Positions 24,101 to 34,853 are shown, counted from the stretch's first letter. The stretch: DNA of 64,000 nt from Saprospiraceae bacterium (GCA_016714785.1 JADKCC010000018.1:1-64000); one strand, 5' to 3'. Numbers and translations: made by a program. The notes: generated from the letters alone by a model not told the origin.

Positions 24101-24673
24101 TCAGGAAATACAAATCCTATTTTCTAAGGGTCTTAATAGCTTCAAATCAATATTTATTCTAAACTGAAATCCAATGGTGTCTAATTCAACAACAAACGAT
24201 TTTTTACCAGCCTTCGAAACGATTTTACCTTTCAGTCCTGCCAACTGACCTGCCGTAACCTCTACGGGCTCACCAAGCTGATATTGCCTTTCGCTTACAG
24301 GTATCACATCATCCACATCACCTGCTACTCGTTTTAGCAAATCCATTTCAGACTCTGGAATAGCCAATAGATCTTTGCCCTGCCTTAAAAATTTCATTAC
24401 ATATTCGGTCTCCAATGTTGGCAAATATTGGCTTTTATTGATATGTACGAAAACATAACAATTGATCAGTGGCACATCATAATGCTTAACTTTACGTATA
24501 TATCTTTTTGTTTTTGATACTAATGGCAAATAAACATCTATATTTTTTTTGCTCAAATGATCAGCCACATATTTTTCACATTTATATTTGGTATAAACAG
24601 CAAACCATCGCTTCTCAAGATCTAAAAGCTGATTAATATTGGTGGTGTCTCGTTTTAAAGTTGTGGATTCCAT
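24101..24673 (-). CDS. UpxY/NusG-family transcription antiterminator
   Basis: A NusG paralogue of the UpxY/LoaP type, about 190 residues from the ATG at 24673. An earlier in-frame start at 24721 would overlap the upstream gene by 41 bp. The NGN domain is at residues 20-115 (KRWFAVYTKYKCEKYVADHL, KKNIDVYLPLVSKT, CYVFVHI) and a KOW domain at about 130-165 (GEPVEVTAGQLAGLKGKIVS). Such proteins associate with RNA polymerase at the start of long polysaccharide operons and suppress termination. It lies near the start of this ~24-kb minus-strand locus, whose spacers are full of hairpins and tandem repeats that would otherwise favour termination (inference). Confidence 0.88.
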   Translation of the reverse strand: MESTTLKRDTTNINQLLDLEKRWFAVYTKYKCEKYVADHLSKKNIDVYLPLVSKTKRYIRKVKHYDVPLINCYVFVHINKSQYLPTLETEYVMKFLRQGKDLLAIPESEMDLLKRVAGDVDDVIPVSERQYQLGEPVEVTAGQLAGLKGKIVSKAGKKSFVVELDTIGFQFRINIDLKLLRPLENRICIS

Positions 24674-24680
24674 ATTACAC

Positions 24681-25211
24681 TTAACTTTCCCACAATAATA
24701 ATGAATAGGTATCATGCTCATCTTTCAATGAATTAGAAATTTCTGACTCTTCAAATACCGTATATTGGATTTTCCGATGAATATGTCTCTCTACCTTTTC
24801 TAATAACTCTGTCAAATAAGCTTTATTCAGATGGCCAATAAATACTAGCTCTATGGTATCATTATCCAAACCTTTAGCAAATGCTCCTGTCACATAAACT
24901 TTATGTACATGTCCCAAATTCGTAATGATGGTATCTATGATTTTGTCAAATCCTATATATTTCATCAGTAAATTATGGGTCTCGTTGTACAGTGGATGTT
25001 CTGTATTGGCTATAAAATATTTTTTGTTTCCTCTTGAAAAAGAAGATAACATGCCAGCCTTCTCAAATCTATTCAGTTCTACTCTGATGCCATTGGATGA
25101 TTCACCAAACTCTGATTCGAGCCCACGCAAATAGGAAGTTGCTTTACTATTGAGAAAAAACTTCAGCAATAGCTTGATACGTGTTTTGGATGATATGAGC
25201 GTTTCTAGCAT
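24681..25211 (-). CDS. Winged-helix regulator with nucleotidyltransferase-like domain
   Basis: A 176-residue protein. Residues 1-85 form an ArsR-like winged helix (SSKTRIKLLLKFFLNSKATS, LESEFGESSNGIRVELNRFE, KAGMLSSFSRGNKKYF). Residues 95-176 resemble a degenerate minimal nucleotidyltransferase (VHKVYVTGAFAKGLDNDTIE, VEL/VFIG). Proteins of this architecture are commonly encoded between the Wza-like exporter and downstream capsule genes in Bacteroidota (recalled). It precedes the UpxY gene by about 8 bp and probably takes part in control of the locus. Confidence 0.75.
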   Translation of the reverse strand: MLETLISSKTRIKLLLKFFLNSKATSYLRGLESEFGESSNGIRVELNRFEKAGMLSSFSRGNKKYFIANTEHPLYNETHNLLMKYIGFDKIIDTIITNLGHVHKVYVTGAFAKGLDNDTIELVFIGHLNKAYLTELLEKVERHIHRKIQYTVFEESEISNSLKDEHDTYSLLLWES

Positions 25212-25253
25212 ATTGAGTATAAAAATTACTCAAAGATAAAAGGATTATTTTAA

Positions 25254-28037
25254 TCAATTGACATTTTGAACCAATAAAATCAAAGAAAGAATAGCCGTTG
25301 CTTGGGCTATAGAGTTGGCCAAAATATCTCCCCACTTGACATCTTCCTCTTTTTCTCCTTTTATTTTCTCAACTTTGACATCTTTGTAACCTACCCTAAT
25401 TTCAGATCCTGGCCCAACTTTAGGATATTTCTTAAAGAAGAGAAATCCTTTGGCTTTTGTCACCTTGCCAGAGGCATCCACTACTGAAATCTTATTGTAT
25501 GCTGCATCCTTTGAGATCCCACCCGCATATTCATCAATATAATATTTTACAGATTTACCACTTCTATAAGGCACCTGAATTTTGCCCTGAGCAGTAATCT
25601 TTTCAGGATACAATTCATAAGCTCTAGTTGCTCCTGTTATGGACACTATATTGTTGATCTTTGGGATGTTGACTTCATCCCCTTCCTGTAAGATGATATT
25701 TTCAAATGATTTTGGGTTTTTGATTGCCTTTTCCAAATCAATGATTACAAATCCGATGTTGTCTTTATTTCTTGCGAGAGTGGCTCCAGACAAAAAAGCT
25801 TCATTGGTGACACCTCCAGCTTCTCTAATTATTGTGGCTAACTTTGTATTGTCACTCATAAGAGCATAAGTGCCAGGATATTTTACCTCTCCATTTAAAA
25901 ATACATTTCTTTGCAATTCAAATTCTGGTGCTGTACGCACAAATATCTGATCAAAAGGCTGTAATTCAAAATCAATGCCCCCAGATTTAAGGTTGTAATT
26001 TTCATCCATTCGCAGATTGGCAGCAAGTACTCTTGTAGCTTTATTTTCTTCAAATGACAAGCGATATACATCTATTCTATCCAATGAAGCTTCTCTCCTA
26101 AAACCACCAGCTAACAACATAAGATCTTTCAATTTCAAAGTAGGATTATATAGGAACTCACCTGGCGATCGCACAGCTCCAGCTACCTTGACAAAAGTTT
26201 CATCGGCATAGGTATTTTTAGAATATACTACCAATCTATCTTTAGGTTCTAAAGCAATATTGGCAGCGGAAGATGGATTTGACAATGCTTGTTTCAAATT
26301 TACAGCAATATATTCTTGCGTTTTGGTATCGTCGGTGTTGCCCCTAAAGATGTATGCAAAATCTTCTATAGCATCAGCTGTAAGTCCTCCAGCAAAAAAT
26401 ATGGCGTCAGAAACTTTAAGATTTTTTTCAATATCCAATGATATTTTTGTCGGATTCCTTACTGCTCCCCCAATCTCAGCTTCAAATTTATCTACAAAAG
26501 TTGCCTTGGATGAAATAATTAGCTCGTCTCCCTTCCTGAGTATTATATTATCAACACTGCCTTGACTTTTAGTAATATTATCTAGATTGATAAATTCATA
26601 TCTCACCGTTTTTTGGTCATCATTATATCGCTTTAAATAAGCAATAGAAGTAATCGCATTATCCAATAAAATAGCCTTCTTCAACAAATCTGATACCTTT
26701 TCATTATTAGTCATGGCATATTTACCGGGATTTTCTACTGCTCCAGAAATTGTTACTTCGTTTTTGATATTTTCGTTTATTTGAGCAACTTCAATGATAT
26801 CTCCATTCAATAGATTAAAATTACGGCCTGACTTCTCAAGTTCTGTAAAATTTACATCTATAATTCTCACAGAGTCATTCTCAATACGTTTGATTTGAAG
26901 GTTTCCTTTAAGTGCATTTGCCAGAAATCCACCAGCAAAGGCGACTAGTTCCTTAAGTTGTTCGTTATCAATCAATTCGTACTTAAAAGGTCTATTTACG
27001 AATCCAGAAATTGTCACTGTCTTTTGTGCGACTGGCACATTGATATAGTCGTTTTCAGCCAAATAAAATTCCTGACTAAGTATAGGATTTTGAAGATATT
27101 TATACACATCTATTGTCACAGGTTTTTTGCCCGCTCTCAATAATTGTATTTTTCTTACACTACCAATATCATTGGGTCCACCAGCTGCAATCAAGGCATT
27201 GAAAGCAGTATTCACAGCAGAAATATTGAAAGTTCCATTATTGAAAACTTCACCGACAATATTGACATTTAAAGTTCTAGCCGTAGTGACCGTGAGTTCA
27301 AAATTTTCTTTTGTAAAGTAGTAGTAATTCCTAAGGCGAGATGCCATCAATGCTTCTGCTGCGGATACGGTCAATCCAGCCAAATAATATCTGGGCAAAC
27401 CTGTAGGCTGTATATAACCGTCTTTTTGAACTTCCAAAGCAAAATTTTCTTGCGTGGGTCCCCAAATTGAAATAGCCACCTTGTCTCCTGGTCCTAATAC
27501 ATAAGCTTTGGTCGGTTTGGCGTCTTCTGCTGTACGAAAAAGTTTTAAGGATTTATCTCTAAAAATATGTTGTCCATAAGTCTTGGCTGATGGCAATTTT
27601 TCTTTTTCGGCTTCTTGTATTTTTTCAGACACCGCTTCTTCAATAGTAGCACCATCTTTTACCGCTTTTTGGATGTCTTTCGTTTGATTGGCCACTTTTG
27701 TAGGCTCATCAACTGATCTTGTATCTTCTATTTTGGATTGTGGTGTACTGGTAGTAGCAGCGGATTGAGTGACTGGTTTTGTTGCTGATTTTTTTTCAGC
27801 ATCCAAAATTACCATAACCTCTTGTGCTACTTTCTGAGCTCTAGCTACATCTGCTGGATTATTGGTGTCAATGGCTTTGGGATTCACTCCTTTTTTGATC
27901 ATCTCTTGCTCAAAACGATCAGCATCATAGCCTCTTTTTTCTAGTTCAGCTCTAGCATTTGTTTCATTTAATACCTGACCAAAGCTGTTGATACTTATAA
28001 AGCTTATAAAAATAAAAAGTAAAAGTCTAATTATCAT
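25254..28037 (-). CDS. SLBB-domain polysaccharide export protein (Wza-like)
   Basis: A 927-residue outer-membrane/periplasmic exporter. There is a signal peptide at residues 1-21 (LLLFIFISFISINSFG), then a charged Ala/Lys/Glu-rich linker to ~170. A Poly_export domain follows at ~175-260 (YVLGPGDKVAISIWGPTQEN). Then come at least six SLBB beta-grasp repeats, each around a motif like 'VxGAVxxPGxY' (EVTISGAVENPGKYAM, FVKVAGAVRSPGEFLY, NVFLNGEVKYPGTYAL). A C-terminal hydrophobic helix ends NSIAQATAILSLILLVQNVN. It is the first gene of the minus-strand polysaccharide locus. Its length is normal for the long Bacteroidota form. Confidence 0.92.
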   Translation of the reverse strand: MIIRLLLFIFISFISINSFGQVLNETNARAELEKRGYDADRFEQEMIKKGVNPKAIDTNNPADVARAQKVAQEVMVILDAEKKSATKPVTQSAATTSTPQSKIEDTRSVDEPTKVANQTKDIQKAVKDGATIEEAVSEKIQEAEKEKLPSAKTYGQHIFRDKSLKLFRTAEDAKPTKAYVLGPGDKVAISIWGPTQENFALEVQKDGYIQPTGLPRYYLAGLTVSAAEALMASRLRNYYYFTKENFELTVTTARTLNVNIVGEVFNNGTFNISAVNTAFNALIAAGGPNDIGSVRKIQLLRAGKKPVTIDVYKYLQNPILSQEFYLAENDYINVPVAQKTVTISGFVNRPFKYELIDNEQLKELVAFAGGFLANALKGNLQIKRIENDSVRIIDVNFTELEKSGRNFNLLNGDIIEVAQINENIKNEVTISGAVENPGKYAMTNNEKVSDLLKKAILLDNAITSIAYLKRYNDDQKTVRYEFINLDNITKSQGSVDNIILRKGDELIISSKATFVDKFEAEIGGAVRNPTKISLDIEKNLKVSDAIFFAGGLTADAIEDFAYIFRGNTDDTKTQEYIAVNLKQALSNPSSAANIALEPKDRLVVYSKNTYADETFVKVAGAVRSPGEFLYNPTLKLKDLMLLAGGFRREASLDRIDVYRLSFEENKATRVLAANLRMDENYNLKSGGIDFELQPFDQIFVRTAPEFELQRNVFLNGEVKYPGTYALMSDNTKLATIIREAGGVTNEAFLSGATLARNKDNIGFVIIDLEKAIKNPKSFENIILQEGDEVNIPKINNIVSITGATRAYELYPEKITAQGKIQVPYRSGKSVKYYIDEYAGGISKDAAYNKISVVDASGKVTKAKGFLFFKKYPKVGPGSEIRVGYKDVKVEKIKGEKEEDVKWGDILANSIAQATAILSLILLVQNVN

Positions 28038-28110
28038 GATTCTTCAATTAATTTTGTGAAAAAGGTTTTGAAGGAATTTCCAACCAATTACTTCTTCTAT
28101 ATACCACTTT

Positions 28111-31100
28111 TTAATAATTCAAATTGGGCGAAAGCCACTTTTCTATTTCTTTAACGTCCATTTGCTTCCTTTTAGCATAATCTACGACCTGATCTTTTGA
28201 AATATTTCCCAAACCAAAATATTTGGACTCAGGATGTCCGATGTACCAACCACTCACCGAAGCTGCCGGATACATCGCTTTGCTTTCAGTCAAAAAGATG
28301 CCTGTGTGTCGCTCTACATCTAAAATCTCCCAAAGCACATCCTTTTCTGTATGATCAGGACAAGCAGGATATCCAGGTGCTGGCCTAATACCTTTGTATT
28401 TTTCTGCAATCAATGCTTCGTTGTCTAATGTCTCATTCTTACCATAGCCCCAAATATCCTTACGTATGACTTGATGCAAATATTCTGCCAATGCTTCGGC
28501 AAATCTATCAGCTAAAGCTTTCATCATGATGGCATTATAATCATCATGTTGCTCCTCATACATCTTGACCCAAGGCTCTATTCCAAATCCTGCACTTACT
28601 GCGAAAGCTCCAAAATAGTCCTTTTTTGACGTGACTTGTGGTACCACATAGTCAGCAAGACATTGGTATGGCAATCCATCACTCTTCTTTCTTTGTTGAC
28701 GTAAAAAATGTATAGTGTCACAAATATTGCTCGTATTAGAATCATAAATTACTACATCATCTCCCACACTATTGGCTTCAAAAATGCCCGTTACTGCCTT
28801 GATAATCAATCTATTTTCTTTCACAATCAAATCAAGCATTTCCTGAGCATGATCATACAATTTTTGCGCTTCATCACCCACAAAGGCATCTCTAAAAATA
28901 GTAGGATATTTGCCTTTTAGCTGCCAACTTGCAAAAAAAGGTGTCCAGTCGATGTATGGAATCAAAGTTTCCAAATTGATATCTTCCCAAACCTTGACAC
29001 CTAAATATGATGGTTTAGTGGGTTCGTAATTGGTCCACTCCAGTTGTACTTTTTGCAACCTAGCTTCCTCAATGCTGATGTATTCTTTATCTGTTGCCGT
29101 TGTTGCTCTTTTGTCCCTAAGTGCTGAGTATTCTGTTTTGGTATTGTTGATGAAGTGATCAGCAGTATTTTCTTCTTTTGTCAATAATTGGCTGACGACT
29201 CCAACACTCCTACTTGCATCCAAAACATATACAACAGGCCCGTCATACTGTGGGTCAATTTTTAGTGCCGTGTGCGTTTTGGAAGTGGTAGCACCACCTA
29301 TCAACAATGGTGTGATAAATCCCTGTCGCTGCATTTCCTTAGCTACGTGCACCATTTCGTCCAAAGAAGGTGTGATGAGCCCACTTAAACCTATGATATC
29401 TACATTATGCTCTTTGGCTGCGGACAAAATTCTATCCGCAGAGACCATCACGCCTAAATCTATAATCTCATAATTATTACAAGCTAGTACTACACCTACT
29501 ATGTTTTTACCAATATCATGTACATCACCTTTGACAGTAGCCATGAGTATTTTGCCCTTAGCCGAGCCACCTGATAATGCCTTTTCTGCATCAATGAAAG
29601 GCGTGAGATGAGCCACAGACTTTTTCATGACCCTAGCACTTTTTACTACCTGCGGTAAAAACATTTTTCCTGCTCCAAATAGGTCTCCCACCACGTTCAT
29701 ACCATCCATCAGAGGACCTTCTATTACCTGAAGCGGTGATGGATATTTTTTTCGGGCTTCTTCTGTATCTTCATCAATAAAATCTGTGATTCCTTTGACC
29801 AAGGCGTGAGAAAGTCGCTCTTCAACACTACCTTCTCTCCATTTAAGATCTTTAAGAATGACTTTTCCACCACCTGCTACGCGCTCTGCATAATTGGTGA
29901 GCTCTTCTGTTGCCTTTTCATTTCGGTTAAATAGGACATCTTCAACAAGTGTCAATAACTCTTTGTCCACTTCTTCATACACTTCGATCATCCCTGCATT
30001 GACAATGCCCATATCCATGCCCGCTTGTATGGCGTGGTATAAAAAAGCAGAATGCATGGCTTCTCTTACTTTGTCATTACCCCTATATGAAAAAGAGATA
30101 TTGCTGACTCCACCACTGACTTTAACTCCCGGACAGGCTGCTTTAATCTGTCGGGTAGCTTCTATAAAGTTGATGGCATATTCATTATGCTCTTTGATAC
30201 CAGTAGCTACCGCAAAGATATTAGGATCAAAAATGATATCTTCGGCAGGAAAATGAATTTCTTCAGTCAGTATTTTATACGCTCTTTTGCAGATTTCCAC
30301 TTTCCGCTCAATGGTGTCAGCTTGTCCTTGTTCGTCAAAAGCCATAACAACCGTGGCGGCCCCATATTTTCGCAATAAGTTTGCTTGCCTCCTAAATTCA
30401 GTTTCACCTTCCTTCATGGAGATAGAGTTGACAATACATTTGCCTTGCACACACTTCAAACCTGCTTCGATCACTTCAAACTTGGAAGAATCTATCATAA
30501 TCGGTACCTTGGCAATATCAGGTTCAGACATTACTAAGTTTAGAAATGTTTTCATCGCTTCTTTGGAATCCAACAATCCCTCATCCATGTTGACATCAAT
30601 GATTTGAGCACCGCTTTCTACTTGTTGTAAAGCTACAGAAAGTGCCTCAGTATATTTATTATCAGCTATAAGTTTAGCGAATTTTCGAGAGCCCGTAACA
30701 TTGGTTCTTTCACCGATATTGATAAAATTTAGGTCTTCTCGTACTATTAATGGCTCAAGACCCGCATAAGTTGAAAGTTTCTTTTGTATAGGTATTGGCC
30801 TTGGAGTCATTCCTTGAACGGCATCTGCCATCGCCTTGATATGATCAGGTGTAGTACCACAGCAACCACCAATGATATTGACCAATCCAGAAGTCACAAA
30901 CTCACGTATATATTCTTTCATTTCATCAGCACCTTGGTCATAAGCTCCCAATTCATTGGGCAAACCAGCATTTGGGTAAGCACTGACAAGACAATTAGCT
31001 ATTTTACTGAGGTCTTCAAGATGTGGTCTTAATTCTTTAGCGCCCAGTGCACAATTGAGTCCTACACTAAAAAGGTCGGCATGTGCTATTGAGATATAAA

Positions 31101-31779
31101 AGGCATCCACTGTCTGACCACTCAATGTCCTCCCAGAAGCGTCAGTTATCGTCCCAGAAACCATCACAGGAATATCTGATTGGCGTTCTTCTTTAAGATT
31201 TTGTACAGCAAATAATGCAGCCTTACAATTTAACGTATCAAATACTGTCTCTATCAACAAAATATCACAACCACCATCTATGAGACCGCTGGCTTGCTCA
31301 TAATAATTTTCAACCAACTCGTCAAAGCTGATGGCTCTATACCCAGGATTATTGACATCGGGAGACATAGAAGCAGTTTTGTTGGTAGGGCCCATTGCGC
31401 CAGCTACAAATCTGGGTTTATTTGGGTTTTTGGCAGAGTACTCTTGCGTTACTTTTTTTGCAATCTTTGCCGATTCAAAATTGATTTCATAAGTAAGATC
31501 TTCTAATAGGTAATCTGACTGCGAAATACGTGTGCCGTTAAAAGTATTGGTTTCAATAATATCAGCACCGGCATCTAGATATGCTCTATGTATAGCTTCG
31601 ACGATGTCAGGCCTAGTAATTGACAATAAGTCATTATTTCCCTTCAAATCTGAAGAGTGATTTACAAATCGTAGTCCACGGTAATCGGCTTCTTGAAGTT
31701 TGTATCGTTGTATCATGGTACCCATAGCACCATCCAGTACCAGCACTCTACTTTTTGCTATTTCTTTTAAATTTGCCAT
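28111..31779 (-). CDS. metH: Cobalamin-dependent methionine synthase
   Basis: A 1222-residue enzyme from the ATG at 31779 (MANLKEIAKSRVLVLDGAMG). A GTG nine bases earlier is less likely. It transfers the methyl group of methyltetrahydrofolate to homocysteine via B12. Domains in order: homocysteine-binding with zinc Cys residues (GLNCALGAKEL, GGCCGTTPDHIKAM), pterin-binding (NIGERTNVTGSRKF), cobalamin-binding with KGDVHDIGKNIVGVVLAC (axial His), and the AdoMet activation domain with RPAPGYPACPDHTEK. All are present and in frame. A TACCTTTG -7-like box lies at 31788-31795 on the minus strand. No B12 riboswitch is possible in the 45-bp upstream gap. Confidence 0.97.
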   Translation of the reverse strand: MANLKEIAKSRVLVLDGAMGTMIQRYKLQEADYRGLRFVNHSSDLKGNNDLLSITRPDIVEAIHRAYLDAGADIIETNTFNGTRISQSDYLLEDLTYEINFESAKIAKKVTQEYSAKNPNKPRFVAGAMGPTNKTASMSPDVNNPGYRAISFDELVENYYEQASGLIDGGCDILLIETVFDTLNCKAALFAVQNLKEERQSDIPVMVSGTITDASGRTLSGQTVDAFYISIAHADLFSVGLNCALGAKELRPHLEDLSKIANCLVSAYPNAGLPNELGAYDQGADEMKEYIREFVTSGLVNIIGGCCGTTPDHIKAMADAVQGMTPRPIPIQKKLSTYAGLEPLIVREDLNFINIGERTNVTGSRKFAKLIADNKYTEALSVALQQVESGAQIIDVNMDEGLLDSKEAMKTFLNLVMSEPDIAKVPIMIDSSKFEVIEAGLKCVQGKCIVNSISMKEGETEFRRQANLLRKYGAATVVMAFDEQGQADTIERKVEICKRAYKILTEEIHFPAEDIIFDPNIFAVATGIKEHNEYAINFIEATRQIKAACPGVKVSGGVSNISFSYRGNDKVREAMHSAFLYHAIQAGMDMGIVNAGMIEVYEEVDKELLTLVEDVLFNRNEKATEELTNYAERVAGGGKVILKDLKWREGSVEERLSHALVKGITDFIDEDTEEARKKYPSPLQVIEGPLMDGMNVVGDLFGAGKMFLPQVVKSARVMKKSVAHLTPFIDAEKALSGGSAKGKILMATVKGDVHDIGKNIVGVVLACNNYEIIDLGVMVSADRILSAAKEHNVDIIGLSGLITPSLDEMVHVAKEMQRQGFITPLLIGGATTSKTHTALKIDPQYDGPVVYVLDASRSVGVVSQLLTKEENTADHFINNTKTEYSALRDKRATTATDKEYISIEEARLQKVQLEWTNYEPTKPSYLGVKVWEDINLETLIPYIDWTPFFASWQLKGKYPTIFRDAFVGDEAQKLYDHAQEMLDLIVKENRLIIKAVTGIFEANSVGDDVVIYDSNTSNICDTIHFLRQQRKKSDGLPYQCLADYVVPQVTSKKDYFGAFAVSAGFGIEPWVKMYEEQHDDYNAIMMKALADRFAEALAEYLHQVIRKDIWGYGKNETLDNEALIAEKYKGIRPAPGYPACPDHTEKDVLWEILDVERHTGIFLTESKAMYPAASVSGWYIGHPESKYFGLGNISKDQVVDYAKRKQMDVKEIEKWLSPNLNY

Positions 31780-31833
31780 ATTGGGCACAAAGGTACAGAA
31801 ACCAAAGATTATTTAGAAATGATAATCACAAAA

Positions 31834-33611
31834 TCAATAATCGTAGTGAAGATTGGCAATATTGACTCTAAAGCCTCCACCAATATAGTGTTGATCTTTT
31901 GTAATGTCAGTTTTAGTTTTGCGCCACATACCTTGTAAATCAATGAAGTAATTGTGGAAAACTTCATAACTGATATCCAAATTAAGTGCAGCTACTTTGG
32001 TTTTTATACCTTGCCCGATGACATTGCCATAATCCTGTTCTATAGTCTGTAACGGTGCTAAAATATTTCCTCCCCAATTTTCGCCTGGTCTATCAGCTCC
32101 ATAGGTAGTCATCAGAGCTCGAGCTTGTAGATACAAACGATTGATAGGTTTATAACGCACAATACAAAGCAACTCTCTAAAATTTGCTCCCAAAGGATGT
32201 GCCAGTGGTTGATTGGCATGACTGTAATTTGCTATGGAATAATCAGAAAGTGATCTCAATGTATCTCTATGTGCATAAGTGTAAGGCCTTACAGCATTGT
32301 ATTCAAATTGTAAATCTAAATGGTCAATGCCCAAAACATTGATATATTTTATACCAAATTGAGCTCCAAATTTATTAGCCCACCATCCTGATTGTTTCTT
32401 AACTTCAGAAAGTTTAAACTCATCCATGACAAACTGACCATATAAGGAAACTCCTTTTAGTGGATTCCATTTTGCATTCAATCCAAGAATCACATTATCA
32501 GGACTATCCAAAAAATGCTCAACTGCACGATACAAAATCACAGGGTTTAAATATTGAAATTCAAAATGATTTTCTCTAGCAAATACAACCGTTTCAAAAT
32601 TCCAATTTCAAATTTATTGTTTGGCTTAAAAGCCAAGTAATGAGTGGCTGTATATTTTTTCGGCAGCAGAACATCATTTAGATTTAATAAAGTAGAAGTT
32701 GGGGCCATCTCAGCAAAAATATTTTGATAATGAAATTTCCATATTCTTGTATTAAATTTAAGGTAAAAATAATTGTGGCTAAAATCAGATAATAAAAGTG
32801 ACCGATACCCATTACCAATAAAATGATTGCCGTGTCCAAATTCAATATTGATACTTTTCACAGGGTGGAATCCCACATAAGCTTTAGCATTGAAATAATC
32901 ATAGCCATTCAGATTGGGAATAACACCTGAAATATAATTTTTCCAAAATCCCTGTCCAGGTATTGTTCGATATTTATTGATCCACTCTTCTGTATAATCC
33001 AAATAACTTCGTTGCGTTTCCAATAAATGCGTGTAGAAATATACTTTATTATCTATATAAGCCCTTGCTTCAACGCCTCTTATGTTTTGAAATACAATAT
33101 TTTCATTATTCACCTGATTGTAATAAGACAATTGCACTACAGGATTTACAATAAGCTCAAAAGATGGCGTGTGTAATTGTAGGAAATTGGCAGGAGTTTT
33201 ATAAAAATATTTTAAAATAGGCTTTTGTGCAAAAGTGCTCTTACTTATTTTTTGTTGATTTATTGGCAATTCATTGACACCACCTCTAAAAATTATATCA
33301 TTTTGACCTTCAGAGACATTTACGGAGTCTTCAACGCCCAAAAACTCATAATTATCAGAATAAATATGCAATAAATCGTATCTATCTTTTGCCGTAAGGA
33401 TTTCACCATTCCAAGTATCTTTAAAGAAATCCATGGTCATTTTACGATTATAATTATTGACACTATTAATCAATGTGGTATCTGAAAGTCGTAAAATATC
33501 AACTCTATCATACGTATGATAAGCTTGGTCACCACGCAGTATGTAGGGAGATTGTGCAAAAAGATGAGCTGTCATTAACAAAGTAAAAAAAAGACACAAA
33601 TAAAACTTCAT
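31834..33611 (-). pseudogene. Wzi/RemB-like outer-membrane beta-barrel protein, one frameshift
   Basis: The N-terminal part starts with a signal peptide (MKFYLCLFFTLLMTAHLFAQ) and reads for 340 residues with alternating aromatic strands (GHGNHFIGNGYRSLLLSDFS, YFYLKFNTRIWKFHYQN). Near 32570 the frame is lost. The neighbouring frame continues FETVVFARENHFEFQYLNPV and then the rest (VDSPDNVILGLNAKW-like strands) to 31834, ending in an aromatic residue as outer-membrane proteins do. One base accounts for it. The full protein is about 590 residues. Similarity is to the capsule-assembly Wzi / gliding RemB type of barrels, from recognised motifs only. Confidence 0.7.
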
Positions 33612-33852
33612 ACTTATAAATATTAAATTGGAAGTAAAGGTGTAAAATATTATTGGAAATCATTCAAATATAGGCAATTTTAATCAAGATTTCATATTTT
33701 AGACTTCCATCCACTCAAAAAGTTTCTGTTGTTTAAAAAATATTTTTGGGTTAAATCTCTGCAAAACAAAAATTTAATGTCAAGTTTGACCAAAATCTAT
33801 TTACCTTGGCATTCATTTTGCATTCATAATTACATAATAAATATTAGTAAGT

Positions 33853-34413
33853 TTGGAGAGAGTAAGATTTCTGTGGCAAAGTATCAAAAACTTTAAAGAA
33901 ATGGGTACTGTGATCAGAAGTAGTCCAGCTATGTGTCGCAATATGGTGCAATACATAGATAGTCGGAATGACCTGATTATCGTTGAGTTAGGTGCAGGAG
34001 ACGGCGTCATCACCAAGTACATCCTTGATAAAATGTCAAAAGATGCTAAACTTTTTGTTTTTGAAATCAATCCTGAGCTTTGTGAAGTGATAGCTTCTAT
34101 AAAAGACGATCGGCTAATACTCATCAATGATGGGGCACAATATATGGAGTCAATACTTTTAAAATATGAAATAGAAACAGTTGATACCATAATCTCTGCG
34201 ATTCCTTTTTTAGTATTGCCGGAAAATCTAACAAAAGAAATACTGAATATCAGTAAAAAGATACTGAAAAGTGGAGGCAATTTTATCCAAATGCACTACG
34301 TCAAAAACATCAGTAAAATGTACAAAGCCATCTATGGTAATGTGGAGATCAATTATGTAGCTTTGAATATACCTCCGGGTTATGTATTTAGGTGTGTTAA
34401 AAAAGAAGTTTAA
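33853..34413 (+). CDS. SAM-dependent methyltransferase (phospholipid N-methyltransferase-like)
   Basis: A 186-residue Rossmann-fold methyltransferase. The N-terminal helix RVRFLWQSIKNFKEMGTVIR, followed by SSPAMCRNM, resembles PmtA-type phosphatidylethanolamine methyltransferases. Motif I is IVELGAGDGVITKYIL, motif II VFEINPELCEVI and motif III DTIISAIPFLVLP. The start is a TTG at 33853. The next ATG at 33901 would remove the conserved helix. The substrate is uncertain; a membrane lipid is likely from the similarity. Confidence 0.75.
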   Translation: MERVRFLWQSIKNFKEMGTVIRSSPAMCRNMVQYIDSRNDLIIVELGAGDGVITKYILDKMSKDAKLFVFEINPELCEVIASIKDDRLILINDGAQYMESILLKYEIETVDTIISAIPFLVLPENLTKEILNISKKILKSGGNFIQMHYVKNISKMYKAIYGNVEINYVALNIPPGYVFRCVKKEV

Positions 34414-34495
34414 CTCAGAGCTTAAGAAAAAGAGCCGCACGAATATAATCAGGATAAAGTACTAGAATACATTCTATAATATAAGCACTTATTAT

Positions 34496-34690
34496 TTAAG
34501 ATTTTTTCTTCATTCGTTTATTCTGAGACTTCGAAAAAAGATTAGATTTGCCCCTTTTGGTTGTTTCCATATCAGGATTATTGTACATTTCTTCTTGCCC
34601 ACACCCTTCCTTAGTCTTGCATGATGGCAATATGGTGGTTAGTGTCACAAAAAAACAAGCAAAAAGAAAATATTTAGAAAAAGCCTTCAT
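34496..34690 (-). CDS. Small lipoprotein
   Basis: A 64-residue protein with a signal peptide and lipobox (FVTLTTILPSCKTKEG, Cys at residue 24), followed by a short basic tail ending KSQNKRMKKKS. The function is unknown. It is convergent with the methyltransferase gene and divergent from the HU gene. Confidence 0.6.
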   Translation of the reverse strand: MKAFSKYFLFACFFVTLTTILPSCKTKEGCGQEEMYNNPDMETTKRGKSNLFSKSQNKRMKKKS

Positions 34691-34853
34691 AATATCCTAT
34701 ATTTTAAGCAACAAATTTATAAAAAGCTTAGAGATATATTACAAAAGTTGATATAAATCTATAAAAAAATATGTAAACGAATTGTTAAACAACCAAATAT
34801 CTAAGCAAAATAGGCATTAGCGGTGATTTTAGTATAAAAATTATGAATTAATA

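Noticed and set aside
31780..31834. Cobalamin riboswitch upstream of metH
   Set aside because: The gap to the neighbouring gene is only about 45-55 bp, far too short for a B12 riboswitch.
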